Shown piece after piece: positions 1 to 9,751 of a stretch of DNA of 64,000 bases (positions are counted from its first letter, which is position 1; each line of letters begins with the position of its first letter). The translations under genes and the position numbers were made by a program. Origin of the DNA: Beta vulgaris subsp. vulgaris. Taxonomy: Eukaryota > Streptophyta > Magnoliopsida > Caryophyllales > Amaranthaceae. The notes below the pieces were generated by a model. The model did no database searches and was not told the origin of the DNA. It saw only the letters and a program-made list of their open reading frames with translations. The stretch covers positions 27,089,214 through 27,153,213 of the forward strand of contig NC_079209.1 of the NCBI RefSeq assembly GCF_026745355.1, read 5' to 3'.

Positions 1-345
1 GGGATGGATCGAGATTAGGACTAATGAGGGCCGGATGCTCGAAGACGGCTGGGAGACCTGCACAGGACGAGAGTTAGACTACCCCGAGGGTGGATCCGGG
101 ATCGCCCCTCCGACGATCAAGTCAGTTGATGTGTATTAATTGAGATTTGTAAAGTGGATTGTCTAGAATTCCTTACCTCAATAAATGGGGATCTGCCCAG
201 TATTTATAGATGTTGAAATGTGTGAAGAATGTATATGTCATGCTGGCACAGAATTTTAGGCAGGTGGGTCCCACTGGGGGACTGCCACGCTGGCGAAGGT
301 TTTCGGAGCATATGGCGTCCCACTGGGCGATATTGGGTCCAAACA
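1..345 (-). repeat. 3' LTR of the Tat element, cut by window start
   Basis: Position 1 aligns with 13344 of the right LTR, and the homology ends at the CA at 344-345. The 345 bp seen plus the 26 missing bases equal the 371-bp right LTR exactly. On the element (minus) strand it begins TGTTTGGACC, immediately after the internal region. The purine-rich priming tract expected there is weak (GTAGGGCTAA), so it is either degenerate or unusual. Confidence 0.88.
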
Positions 346-460
346 TTAGCCCTACGCGAAATACGTGGGAGGAGTCACTGCCGGTGCCGCGTGTTTTGCG
401 GAAGTCGTTAGGATGTCCTTCATAGCTAAATTTCTGTTTATCTCGAGGGGATGGAATAAA

Positions 461-1013
461 CCTCGCTCGAGGTTACCTAGAGGCCAACGAGCCCCAGGTA
501 ACTCGAGCAAGTCGAGAGACCTCGCTCGAGGTTACCCAGGGGCCAATTAGCCCCAATTAACTCGAGGAAGTCGAGAGACCTCGCTCGAGGTTACTCAGAG
601 GCCAACGAGCCCCAGGTAACTCGAGCAGGTCGAGAGACCTCGCTCGATGTTACCCATGGGTAATGGGCCCCAAGTAACTCGAGGAATTCAAGAGACCTCA
701 CTCGAGGTTACCCAGGGGATAATGAGCCCCAGGTAACTCGAGGAAGTCAAGAGACCTCGCTCAAGGTTATCTAGGGGCCAATGAGCCCTAGGTAGCTCGA
801 GGAAGTCAAGTCACCTCGCTCGAGGTTGTCCAAGGGGCTATGAGCCCTAGGCAGCTCGAGGGAGTTCATAGACTTCGTTCGAGGTTACTCTGGGGCTGAT
901 GAGCCCTGAACAACTCGAGGAAGTTCTGAGACCTCGCCCGAGGTTACCTAGGGGCTAATGAGGCCCAGGTAACTCGGGGAAGTGACCTCGCTCGAGCTTA
1001 TCTAGGACACCTG
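461..1013. repeat. 59-bp tandem array in the element's 3' UTR
   Basis: About 9.5 units of 59 bp begin at 461, 520, 579 and so on. Each starts with CCTCGCTCGAGGTTAC and contains a GAGCCCC..GTAACTCGAG block. Units differ by several substitutions, so the array is not freshly amplified. CTCGAG palindromes recur in each unit. In Tat elements this position, between the last coding region and the 3' LTR, is known to hold lineage-specific tandem repeats that can seed satellite DNA. This is not a CRISPR: there is no spacer pattern and the host is a plant. Confidence 0.92.
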
Positions 1014-1162
1014 GTTTACTTGAGGGGTATGACACCGTAGCTCTTGACGGGTGTCGATCTCAGCGGAGGCAGTGGCTAAGTACTTTTATTTTGTCTCATT
1101 ACATGCTCTGATCCTCTTGAGATTTTGCATACTCCTCTGTACGATCTCGAGAGCCTTGGAAG

Positions 1163-3758
1163 TTGGTTGCTTTACTTCATGTCGGGAACGGACCTCAAGA
1201 GTTCTTCTTTGAACAAGGTACGATCTTTCTTCCCTTGCTTCTTTTTTTCTTTCTAATGGACTGCTCTAGATGGAGTCCCCTATCGATGGATTTGGGGGGC
1301 ACCTCATCTAGCTCGGGGACCCCGCCTCCCTTGCTAGAACCCTTGTTTGACGGGATCTTGATCGGAGGGGTTCCCGTGGTGTCCGCGGCTTTCGAGTGTC
1401 CGGATCCTACTCAGGTCCTCGACGCTCTACCGTACTCGAGTGACGGTGCTTCCATCATTTCTGATGGGGAGGAAGAGCTAAATAACCCCCCACTCTGTTA
1501 CCATTGCTCGAACCTGGGCCATTAGGAGTTACTTAAATGAACTTCTCGATAACCAGGTTGTTCGAGTGATGGAGGGGAGCAGTGAGGCTAACTCTCATAC
1601 TGCGAGTACGAGCGGCAGAAGTGAGGATGCAGCGGATCTGCCTCGAGGGATAGCCCACTTTCATCTTCGAGGGCCATTTATGGACTTCTTGTCAGAGAAT
1701 CTACGATTCCTCGAGAGTTCCTTCTTTATTAAGCACTCTTACGCTCTCTATATATTGGAACCCACATAAACGGTTTGTACCCCACCGACAGGTTGCATTG
1801 CGCTGTATAAGGCACATCTCGAGCTAGGGTTGAGATTTCCCTTGGACCCTTACATAGTCGAGGTGCTATCCTCCTATGGTCTGGCCCTTTGCCAGCTTAT
1901 GCCCAACAGCGTGGGCTCGATGGTAGGGTTCCTGGCTATTTGCAAGATGATGGACGTTAGACCCTTCTTAATTCTCTAGAGGAACATGATGAAGCTTGTC
2001 GTCATGTCTGCTACTTCGAACGGGGAAGGTTAGTGAAGCTTCCAGGTTTGCTACTCCTACAAGGTCGTTGGTGCTATGCCCATGAACCAACAGTTCTTTT
2101 GTATTGAGTTTATGTACGTATATCGAGCTGAACAATGGGACTTTCTTGTGGTCCCTCTACTCGAAGGCCCTAACCTATGGCTGAACAGATCCGTGCCTCC
2201 AATGACCGAGGATGAGGCCAGGGTAGCCATTTACTGTCAGTGTGTTACTGTAGTCGAGAGAGGTGACCGGAAGCAAGTTCCTTAGTTTTGGAATCCCGCT
2301 GCGGACGATCTGAGCAACGAGCATTTCCTGTCAGCGATGGGACTGAGCCCAGCCTATCCCCAGGGTAAGGACTTTGTATGCTTAAGGCACTCGATCGCCA
2401 TTCTTAATCCTTAAAAATTGTTCTAACTGTCTTGTATTGTTTTGCAGTTATTTCCCGTCGAGAGTGAACGACGAGATGCAGAAAAGACTAACTGCCAACA
2501 AGAGGGTTCAGGAGCAGCTCAAGCTGAAGGTATCGAAGGGGGACACTAATGTCCCTCGAGCCCCAAAGGTAAATGTTTACTTTTAATGTAACGGTGCTTC
2601 TTTCCTTCTTGTTGGCTCTAACTTTCCCGCATCACAGGACCCCTCGAAGAGGCCGAAAGTACGTCCCCCAACCAAGTCCGCTATCATTACCCCTCGAGGG
2701 GCGGATGAAGTGAGGGAGGTGGTAAGGGAGGATGTCTCGAGGGGGAGAGGAGACACCTCTAAGTCCCAGGGTAAATCCTCGGAAGCGCCAGGGGTACGGG
2801 ATGTACCCTTTACTCGAGAGGAGGACTCTCCTGCTCCGAAGAAGAGAAGGCGTCTGAGCCTGAGGCGGACACCCGTAACTTTACGAAGAAGTCAACCCTC
2901 GAGAAGGCCTCCCTTTTTGATTTCGTGGCCAAGCGGCTTATCTCGAGGCCTGACCTGAAGCTCATTAGGGGCCTTTCCGAAGAGGAAGATTTCGAGCAGC
3001 TTCATTCCTCCTTGGTCGATGTAAGTCGTCTTCCTGACTCTTTTTATTTATGTGCTTGTAATTTAATACTAACTTTTTCTATCTTTCAGCACTCGATTCG
3101 CATGGCGGTGATGAGCCATCGCCAAACCGCCGGCTTTCGAAAGCTGAGGGAAGGTTTGAAACAGCAAACATACCTAGCTGTTGATCGAGGCGCGGATATC
3201 AAGAAGTTGAATAAAGGCTTTGAGGAAGAAAGGAAACTCTGGGCCAAGGAGAAAGGGGCCCTAGAGTAGAGGATCCAAGATCTAACGAGCCAACAGGACA
3301 GTGTCTTGCGCAATCGACACCTCATTATCGAGGAATGGAAGACCTCGAAGGCAGGTCTGGAATTTGCCGCAGACATGGGCCTGGAGGCATCCGAGGTGGC
3401 TGCTCGAGAGGCCGTGGAGAGGCTCCAAGATGCCTTTGAGAAGGTATACCCCCAAGCTGACTGGTCCTCAGTCGAGGCGGAATATAATGCCTCTGTTAAT
3501 CCGGCCTTCCACGAGGGTGGTGATTCTGACCCCGCACTCGAGGTGGATGACGCCATCGACATAGGGGACATTCTTGGAGATGAAGCCCAACAAGTCGAAT
3601 ACTCCTTAACCTCTGAGGCACCCGCTGCTCGAGGGGAGGAAGCACATGAGGAGAGCTCGACTGATCGAGGAGACTCGAGTGACAGCTCTTTCGAGAGCGG
3701 CGATGACGAGGCGGTTTCTGAGACCTCGGAGAGTGATGCCTTGAGTGGTTCTGCTTAG
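1163..3758 (+). pseudogene. Antisense ORF 1 (aORF-1), transposase_28-like, multi-exon, decayed
   Basis: This unit is coded opposite to gag-pol. A likely start is the ATG at 1256, after a pyrimidine-rich tract; an ATG at 1163 is also open. Around 1805-1980 the plus strand reads LELGLRFPLDPYIVEVL and then a ..LMPNS..GFLAICKMM stretch. This pattern resembles the plant 'putative gypsy type transposon' domain (transposase_28) found in antisense ORFs of Tat elements. Downstream are basic/acidic low-complexity segments, a predicted coiled coil (about 3100-3450) and an acidic Ser/Glu-rich tail ending with TAG at 3756-3758. Three stretches look like introns with GT..AG ends: 2365-2447, 2579-2637 and 3021-3089. 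In-frame stops (for example near 1525, 1767, 1980 and 3267) and frame changes show it is no longer intact. The molecular function of this ORF class is not established. Confidence 0.75.
2365..2447 (+). other. Putative spliceosomal intron in aORF-1
   Basis: A GTAAGG donor and a pyrimidine-rich tract ending TTTTGCAG bound an AT-richer 83-bp stretch between two GC-rich coding segments. Similar pairs bound 2579-2637 (GTAAAT..ACAG) and 3021-3089 (GTAAGT..TTCAG). The base-composition switch at the boundaries supports introns on the plus strand, so transcription would run opposite to gag-pol. Confidence 0.6.
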
Positions 3759-4225
3759 CCTCTTGTATTTAACAACCCTTTTGCTTTTTGTTTTGTATGT
3801 ACTTAGTTGGGTCTTGCGTGGCTCTTAGGGTGTAGTGCTTTCTTTTGATAAAATTGCAGATTCATTTTTAGCTAAGCCTCAAACGACTTTTAGGATGTAA
3901 TGTTTGCCTTAATGAAAATGAAGATTCATTTTTTTCCATCTCTTCATATCTTGCCTCTTGTTAAGTACCTCGATGTCTTTTATATTTCGAGGCTTGAAGC
4001 TTTCGCATTTGGATTGGGGAACCCTTCGAGGCCTGAGGCTTTCGTGTTTAGACCCAGAGACCCGCGGCCTATGTGGGCGTTGGGCGCGTGGGGTTTCCTC
4101 TTGGGCCTTGACACGTGGAAGCCCATTGAAGGACAAGTAATTAGCCCTGCAGTTTTCACAATTCTGTCCTCTTCTCTTCTCTCTCTCTAAACTTGACTTT
4201 CAACCTTTTTCATAACCTCGACCGA
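3759..4225 (+). promoter_or_regulatory. Spacer between aORF-1 and aORF-2, with possible core promoter
   Basis: No coding sequence is supported here. The first part is AT-richer and may hold the 3' end of an aORF-1 transcript. A pyrimidine run of CT repeats at about 4166-4190, followed by a short leader and ATG at 4226, resembles the pyrimidine patch and 5' UTR of plant promoters. No clear TATA box was found, so the promoter call is only an inference from position and composition. Confidence 0.35.
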
Positions 4226-5354
4226 CATGTCTCAGCCCTTGATCACTGCCGAGGCCCTTCGAGCGGCCAAGCGCCGAAAGCTGGCCAAGGCTGGCACTAG
4301 CTCGAGGGGAAGTCATGGGGACCCCCTCGGTGAAGCTCGAGGTTGACCCCCCCTCGAGGAGGGAAAACAGACTTCTTTCCTGGCTCCAAAACCCGAGCCA
4401 AAAGATGTTAAGGCTGAGGCCTCGGCTGCGGTTAAAGTCGAGGACCTCCCTGCCTCTTCAACCCTGATACCTCGAGCGTCGCCGTAGCCGCGACTGCCTC
4501 GAAGAAGTCCTTGCCTGACGAGGCTATGAGGCTACCGTTCTCGGCCCTCTCAAGGACCAAAATGGCTGCGAGGTTTGACAAGGCCTCGGAGCATCGGATG
4601 ACAAAGCTGGACGAAGGTACGTGCCTGACGCCTGATGGGGAAGAGGTCGAAGCCGTTAAGGCGACCATGACCGAGGTATGGTGCCCCTTGTCTATATTAT
4701 TTAGAATATTTTAGTTTTTGATGCTCTACTTGCTAACGTCTTCTTTTTTTATCAGCTGTCGATCAGGGGGCTAGCCCTTGCTCGAAGGTCTGTACCCGGG
4801 ACAGCCGCTGGGGCCGTCTCGGGAGAGATGTCTTGGGACGAAAGGAACACTCTTGTCAATCGACTGCCGCTGGCCGAGATGCGACTCTCGGAAACCCAGG
4901 ACTCGATGGCCAGGTCCCTTAAGGCTTTCGAGGAGAATAAAGGGGAGCTCGAGCAGGCTCTCGAGGACGCCATCGCGCAGAGGGACTCCGCCAGCAGGAG
5001 GCATAGGGCGACTGCCAAGGACTGCAAGAAGGCTGATCAGCGAGTCGAGAAGGCTCGAAAGAGTGCTGAGGAGGCCATTGCCAAGGCTCGGGAGTGCCGG
5101 GAAGCCGTGGTCCAGGACTGGGAGGCCTCTGAAGAGGGGATAACCTTCCTCGAGGACGCCTCTCTACAAGCCTCTGAGATAAGTTAGGCCGAGGCTCTCC
5201 GCAAGGTGCGGTTAGTGCTCGAGAGGCTTGCCCCCGGTCTTTCCTGGACCGAAGTCGAGGAAGATGTCAAGGCACTTTCCGAGGAGGAAGGGTCTGCTGA
5301 GGCAGGCCAGGCTGAGGACCAAGTTCCTCCCTCCGCGAATCTCGAGGGGTGAGC
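4226..5354 (+). pseudogene. Antisense ORF 2 (aORF-2), coiled-coil protein of unknown function, decayed
   Basis: A second plus-strand unit starts at the ATG at 4226 (MSQPLITAEALRAAKRRKLA). It continues through a basic then acidic N-terminal region and a candidate intron at 4676-4755 (GTATGG..TTTATCAG). A long Glu/Ala/Arg-rich coiled coil follows (4828-5187). The coding is broken by stops near 4345 and at 5185-5187, after which the same frame reads on to TGA at about 5352. A GAGGGGTGGACCGTGGCCC segment then repeats imperfectly from 5340 to 5460. It has the same architecture as the 3' half of aORF-1 (coiled coil plus acidic tail), so it may be a diverged duplicate or the C-terminal half of a formerly single antisense gene. 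No known catalytic motif was seen. Confidence 0.6.
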
Positions 5355-5926
5355 CGTGGCTCCTCTCCTCTCTTTCACGGCTTCTGCAGCTCGAGGGGTG
5401 GACCGTGGCCCTTCTCCTTTTCTTCACGGCTTCCGCAGCTCGAGGGGTGGACCATGGCCCTTCTCCTTCCTTATCTTCTTTCTAGGCTTTTCCTATGTCT
5501 CCTATTAGGGTAAACATTGTACCCTTAGGCTTTCTTGTTTGATCTAAGTTTTTCTTTGAACTTGTATCGCAGTGACTTCGATAGCTTGTACTATGATTAA
5601 TAGAATAAAACTTCGACTATTTGCTGCTCATTTTTTTTTTTGTCCCTTCGAGCTTTTATGCCTTACATTTTACTTCGGAATTAGTGTTGTGCCTGAGTAA
5701 TCTCGAGGCCTTTTTAGTTTATACTCACTGTATAATAGCCGAGTGAGCTCGAAGCACTTTATATAACAAGTAATTCACAAAAGGCAATCTGTTATAAATA
5801 ATGTCCAAAAAGACAAAAGGCAAGTGACTTGCGATGTTTACAAAGATCGACATGCTTTTCAGTGCCTTACAAAATGATTATAGGAGTGTCCGTATGGTAT
5901 GCCCCCAAGCTCGAGGGATAAACCAT
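5355..5926. other. Convergent spacer between aORF-2 and integrase
   Basis: This region separates two coding units that point towards each other. The left part carries repeats of a GC-rich 60-bp segment and then becomes AT-rich, with an AATAAA at 5604-5609 that could serve as a plus-strand polyadenylation signal for aORF-2. A poly(T) run lies at about 5629-5642. No additional gene is visible. Confidence 0.4.
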
Positions 5927-7232
5927 TTAGACATAAAATTTTCGAAGGTTGTCCGCGTTCCAGGGCCGAGGAAGGGGACACCCCTCTTGATCTTCGAGGC
6001 AGTAGGTGCCTGGACGGACTATCGAGGTCACTCGATATGGCCCTTCCCAGTTGGGCTGCAGTTTTCCTAAGCTAGGCTGCCGCCCCGTGGACTCGAACTT
6101 CTGGAGCGCCCAGTCATTGACCTGAAAGGGTCGCTGCTTGACTCGACGGTTGAACAACCGGGTGAGATTGAGCTTATAGGAGATGACCTTAAGGAGGGTT
6201 GTTCCTCGAGTCTCAGGAAGGAAATCGAGGTCAATCTTCTTTTCTTCGTCGTTGATGTCTTGATCAGAAAACGCGATCTGGGGTGATGGGATGCCCAATT
6301 CGACCGGTAGGACAGCTTCGCTTCCATATACTAAGTTGAAAGGCGAGTGGCCTGTTGCTTCTCGAACAGTTGTCCTAGTGGACCAAAGAATTCCAGGCAG
6401 GTCATCGATCCACGAGTCTTTTGCTCCGTCGAGCATCATTTTGAGCCCTTTCAAGACCACTTTGTTGGCCGCTTCAGCCTGCCCGTTAGTATGAGGTCGA
6501 CTCACGGTGGAAAACCTGGTTTCAATCCCAAACCTCGAACAATAGTCGCGAGTGGGGCCACTGTTGAACTGTCGGTCGTTGTCTGATATAAGGATTCGAG
6601 GGAGCCCAAACTGGGTGATCAAGTGCTGCCAGATGAATTGTTGAACTTGCTTGTCAGTGATGGAAGCCAGAGGTGCCGCCTCGACCCACTTAGTGAAGTA
6701 ATCGACAGCGACCAGTAGGAACCTTCGCTGCCCTGAGGCTAGAGGGAAGGGTCCTAGGAGGTCCATGCCCACATGTCGAAAGGCAATGGGGCTTGGATAG
6801 TGGTCAAGGTGCTTGCAGCTTGATAGGGTAAGTGGGCATGCATTTGGCATTCTTTGCATTTTCGAACCACAGCTGAGTCATCCTCCCTCATGGTGGGCCA
6901 GTAATACCCTGCCCGAAGTGCCTTTGCGGCAATGGTTCGTACCCCTTGGTGGCTTCCAAATGCCCCTCGTCGAGTCTCTCGAAGAACGTAGTCCCCCTCT
7001 TGGGGGGGGGGGTGAGACAACGGAGGAGGGGGTGAGTGAATGATTTCTTATATAACTGCCCTTCGTGATAGGCGAACCAACGTGCTCGCCTTCGAACTCG
7101 CTCTGCCTCGAGGTCATCTTTAGGGGGGACACCATCTCGAATGAACGCTATGATTTTATCCATCAAAGTAGGACTTCTGTCGAGAGTGGTTACTTCCCTT
7201 TTAATGCTGGGCGCCTTCAGGATTTCCCACAT
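5927..7232 (-). pseudogene. Tat element integrase
   Basis: The upstream part (7232-6760) carries an H2C2-type zinc-binding segment in shifted frames, including KCKECQMH. The core (6859-5927, 310 aa open) shows the DDE residues of retroviral-type integrases: D in GMDLLGPFP, D in ILISDNDRQF, and E in HTNGQAEAANK. The C-terminal region ends with a GPYRV motif (GPY/F module) near the TAG that closes the polyprotein. No chromodomain follows, consistent with Tat rather than a chromovirus. Frameshifts separate the zinc-binding part from the core. A run of 11 G at about 7002-7012 is a likely slippage site. It inserts cDNA into the host nucleus when functional. Confidence 0.85.
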
Positions 7233-7238
7233 TATGGG

Positions 7239-8232
7239 TCAAGGCGAGAGATCTTCTACCGAACTCGCCAATCTTGACAAGGCGTTTGCTTGTTGGTTCT
7301 CTGATTGAGGGATGTGAGTTATGGAGAAGACGGATAAGCCGGAAATTTCTTCTTTCACCTTCCTTAGATACATCCTCATACTGTCTTCCTTCGCCTCGAA
7401 CTCCCCTGTTACCTGTCCAACGATTAGTTGGGAGTCAGAGTGGGCCTTGAGTTCTCGAGCGCCAGCCGCTTTGCAAAGCTGGATGCCTAAGAGCAGTGCT
7501 TCGTATTCGGCCTCGTCATCTGAGGCGGTAAAGTCGAACTTAACTGCATACTCTGTTTTGTTGGCATGCGGATCGAGGATCAGGCCCCATCGCCACACCT
7601 TACTTTGGATGACGATCCATCGACGAAGAGGTTCCAGGATCCCTCTTCGATGGGCTCAGACCGGGAGGTGCATTCTGCTATGAAATCGGCGAGGTGTTGG
7701 GCTTTTATAGCGAGTCGGGGCTCGAATTCTATGCCAAAGTCTGATATTTGGTTGGCCCAATCGGTCACCCTGCTCGATTGATTCCTTCCTTCGATCACCT
7801 TTCTCATAGGCTGACTTGTGAGAACTTTGATAGGGTGAGCTTGAAAGTAAGGCTTGAGCTTCCGAGTTGCAAGAACCAAGGCAAAAATCATTGTTTCGAT
7901 CGGGAAATACTTGCACTCGGCGCCTCGGAAGGCGTGAATTCAGGAAGTACACCGGATTTTGGTTCTTCTCGCGTTCGGCCACGAGGACTGCACTAAGAGC
8001 GTGCTCAGATACCGCAAGGTACACGAAGAGTGTTTCTCCTGGTAAAGGTGAGACTAACTTGGGAAGACTTGCTAGATGGCTTTTGAGTTGCTGGAATGCT
8101 TCTTCTGCTGAAGCATCCCATTTGAATGTTGACTGTTTTAAAGCTCTAAAGAAATGGAGACTCTTGTCGGCAGATCATAGAGGAAACGCCCTAAAGCCAC
8201 CATGCAGCCGGTTAGGCGCTGAACTTATTTAG
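7239..8232 (-). pseudogene. Tat element dual RNase H region
   Basis: Two RNase H-like segments follow RT. The first (8024-7656, in two frames) has LAVSEHALSAVLV and a KLKPYFQAHPIKVLT stretch typical of the original gypsy RNase H. The second (about 7660-7239) has NLFVDGSSSK, then DDEAEYEALLLGIQL, SDSQLIVGQV and QANALSRLA. These carry the D, E, D and final Asp/Asn-region positions of a separately acquired RNase H. Having both is diagnostic for the Tat lineage. Role: degradation of template RNA during reverse transcription. Frame changes break the region. Confidence 0.8.
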
Positions 8233-8975
8233 CAGTTCGAGGACTTTTCATCTCGATAATGGCCTGAATTTTGTCGGGGTTGACCTCAATCCCTCTTTTG
8301 TCGACAAGGAAGCCTAGGCACTTTCCTCCCTTTACACCGAAGACGCACTTCTTCGGATTCAGCTTCATGTTGTGGGCGCGCAGAGTGGAAAATGTTTCCC
8401 TTAGGTCGGAGAAGTGGTCTTTTACCTCTTGCTCTTAACGATTATGTCGAAAACATAGACCTCGACATTCTGTCCGATCTGCTTTTCGAACATCTTGTTA
8501 CAAAACGTTGGTAGGTGGCTCCAACATTCTTGAGGCCGAAAGGCATTACTTTGTAGCTGTATACCCCTGAGCTTGTGGTGAAAGCGGTGTGGACTTGGTC
8601 TTCCGCGGCCATCGGGATCTGATGATATCCCACATTTGTATCCATGAAGCTAAACAATGCATGTCCGGCTGTCGAGTCCACCAGCCCGTCGATCTTGGGT
8701 AGAGGGAAATCATCCTTTGGGCAGGCCTTGTTCAGGTCTGTGAAATCGACGCACATCCTCCAGGCTCCGGTTTGCTTTCGAACCAGGACCACGTTGGCTA
8801 ACCACTCGGTATATTGACACTCCCGAATGAAACCGGCGGCTAGCAACTTTTGCACCTCTTTGGAGGCCGCTGCACTCCTTTCGGCCCCTTGGTGCCTCAG
8901 TTTTTGTTTGATCGGTCTATATCCTTCTTGAATGTTAAGCCGATGGACCATAAGCTTGGGGTCGGTTCTAGGCAT
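8233..8975 (-). pseudogene. Tat element reverse transcriptase, catalytic motif altered
   Basis: The open part 8975-8442 shows RT motifs in order: ANVVLVRKQTGAWRMCVDF, LNKACPKDDFPLPKID, LFSFMDTNVGYHQI, KTAFTT-like and MPFGLKNVGATYQR. The metal-binding motif follows at about 8460-8445. There the minus strand reads EVYVFDIIVKS, so the usual YVDD is YVFD and the first Asp of the pair is lost. A stop interrupts shortly after. The remainder, down to 8233, carries thumb and connection sequence in broken frames. This copy should not be able to reverse transcribe. Confidence 0.85.
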
Positions 8976-8986
8976 CTCGTCAACAG

Positions 8987-9751
8987 TTAAGCGAAGACAT
9001 CTTGAAATTCCTTGATGACTTTGAGGATTTGAGTCCTAATTCCTTCGGGAACCTGCTTGTCTATTCGGACCGTGCGGCTACGCTCACTATCGATGCACAC
9101 TTCTTCATCTCGATCCGCAGGACAAGGTCTCTCGTACCGCTTTGGGTTATCGGCCATGTAGAGCCCCATCACAGGGAGGGGCTCCTCTGGCTCGGGGCAC
9201 TCTCTTTTACGGGAGACTCCCTCGTTCTTGCTTTTTAAACTGTTAACGTAACATTCTCGGGCGGACTTTTGGTCGCCGAACAATCGAGCAACCTTCCCGT
9301 CATCCCCCTCCAACTGCAGGAGTAGTTGATATGTCGAGATGGCGGCCTTTACTTTGTTGAGTGTGGGCCGCCCTATGATCACGTTGTAAGGAAGGCTGGT
9401 GTCGACCACTAGGTAGTCGATGATAACATTCCGACCTGCCCCCTTCTCCCCCATTCGAGTGAGCAGCTTGATCAAGCCAAGGGGGTTAACGGATTGTCCC
9501 CCGAACCCTACCAATGGCTGAACGATGGGGGCGAGGTCTTTTTCTTCGTACTTCAGCTTCCTTAGGCAGTCCATGGTGATGATATCCGCAGAGCTCCCAC
9601 TATCTATCAGAACTCGAACTATCCGTAGATTGGCTATTTTCATTTCGACAACCAAAGGGTCGTCGTGCGGGGTTTGTATGGGTCGATGGCTGTCTTTGAA
9701 GGTCATAGTCTGGCATACTGCGGCAGAAGTCACGTCACTCCCGTGCTTCAT
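8987..9751 (-). pseudogene. Tat element aspartic protease
   Basis: A 254-aa open stretch holds the retropepsin active site RVLIDSGSSADIITMDCLRK and the downstream hydrophobic YNVIIGRPTLN motif, which matches the flap/ILG region of plant gypsy proteases. The segment after it (YERPCPADRDEEVCID..) is the linker to RT. The catalytic DSG is intact here, unlike the protease of the chromovirus at 32 kb. It lies between gag and RT in one polyprotein, where it would cleave the polyprotein. Confidence 0.85.

Noticed and set aside
461..1013. CRISPR-like regular repeats
   Set aside because: Units are contiguous 59-bp tandem copies without unique spacers, in a plant retrotransposon.
3086..3571. 161-aa minus-strand open frame
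   Set aside because: Shadow of the plus-strand aORF-1 coiled-coil region, which has the coherent protein composition.
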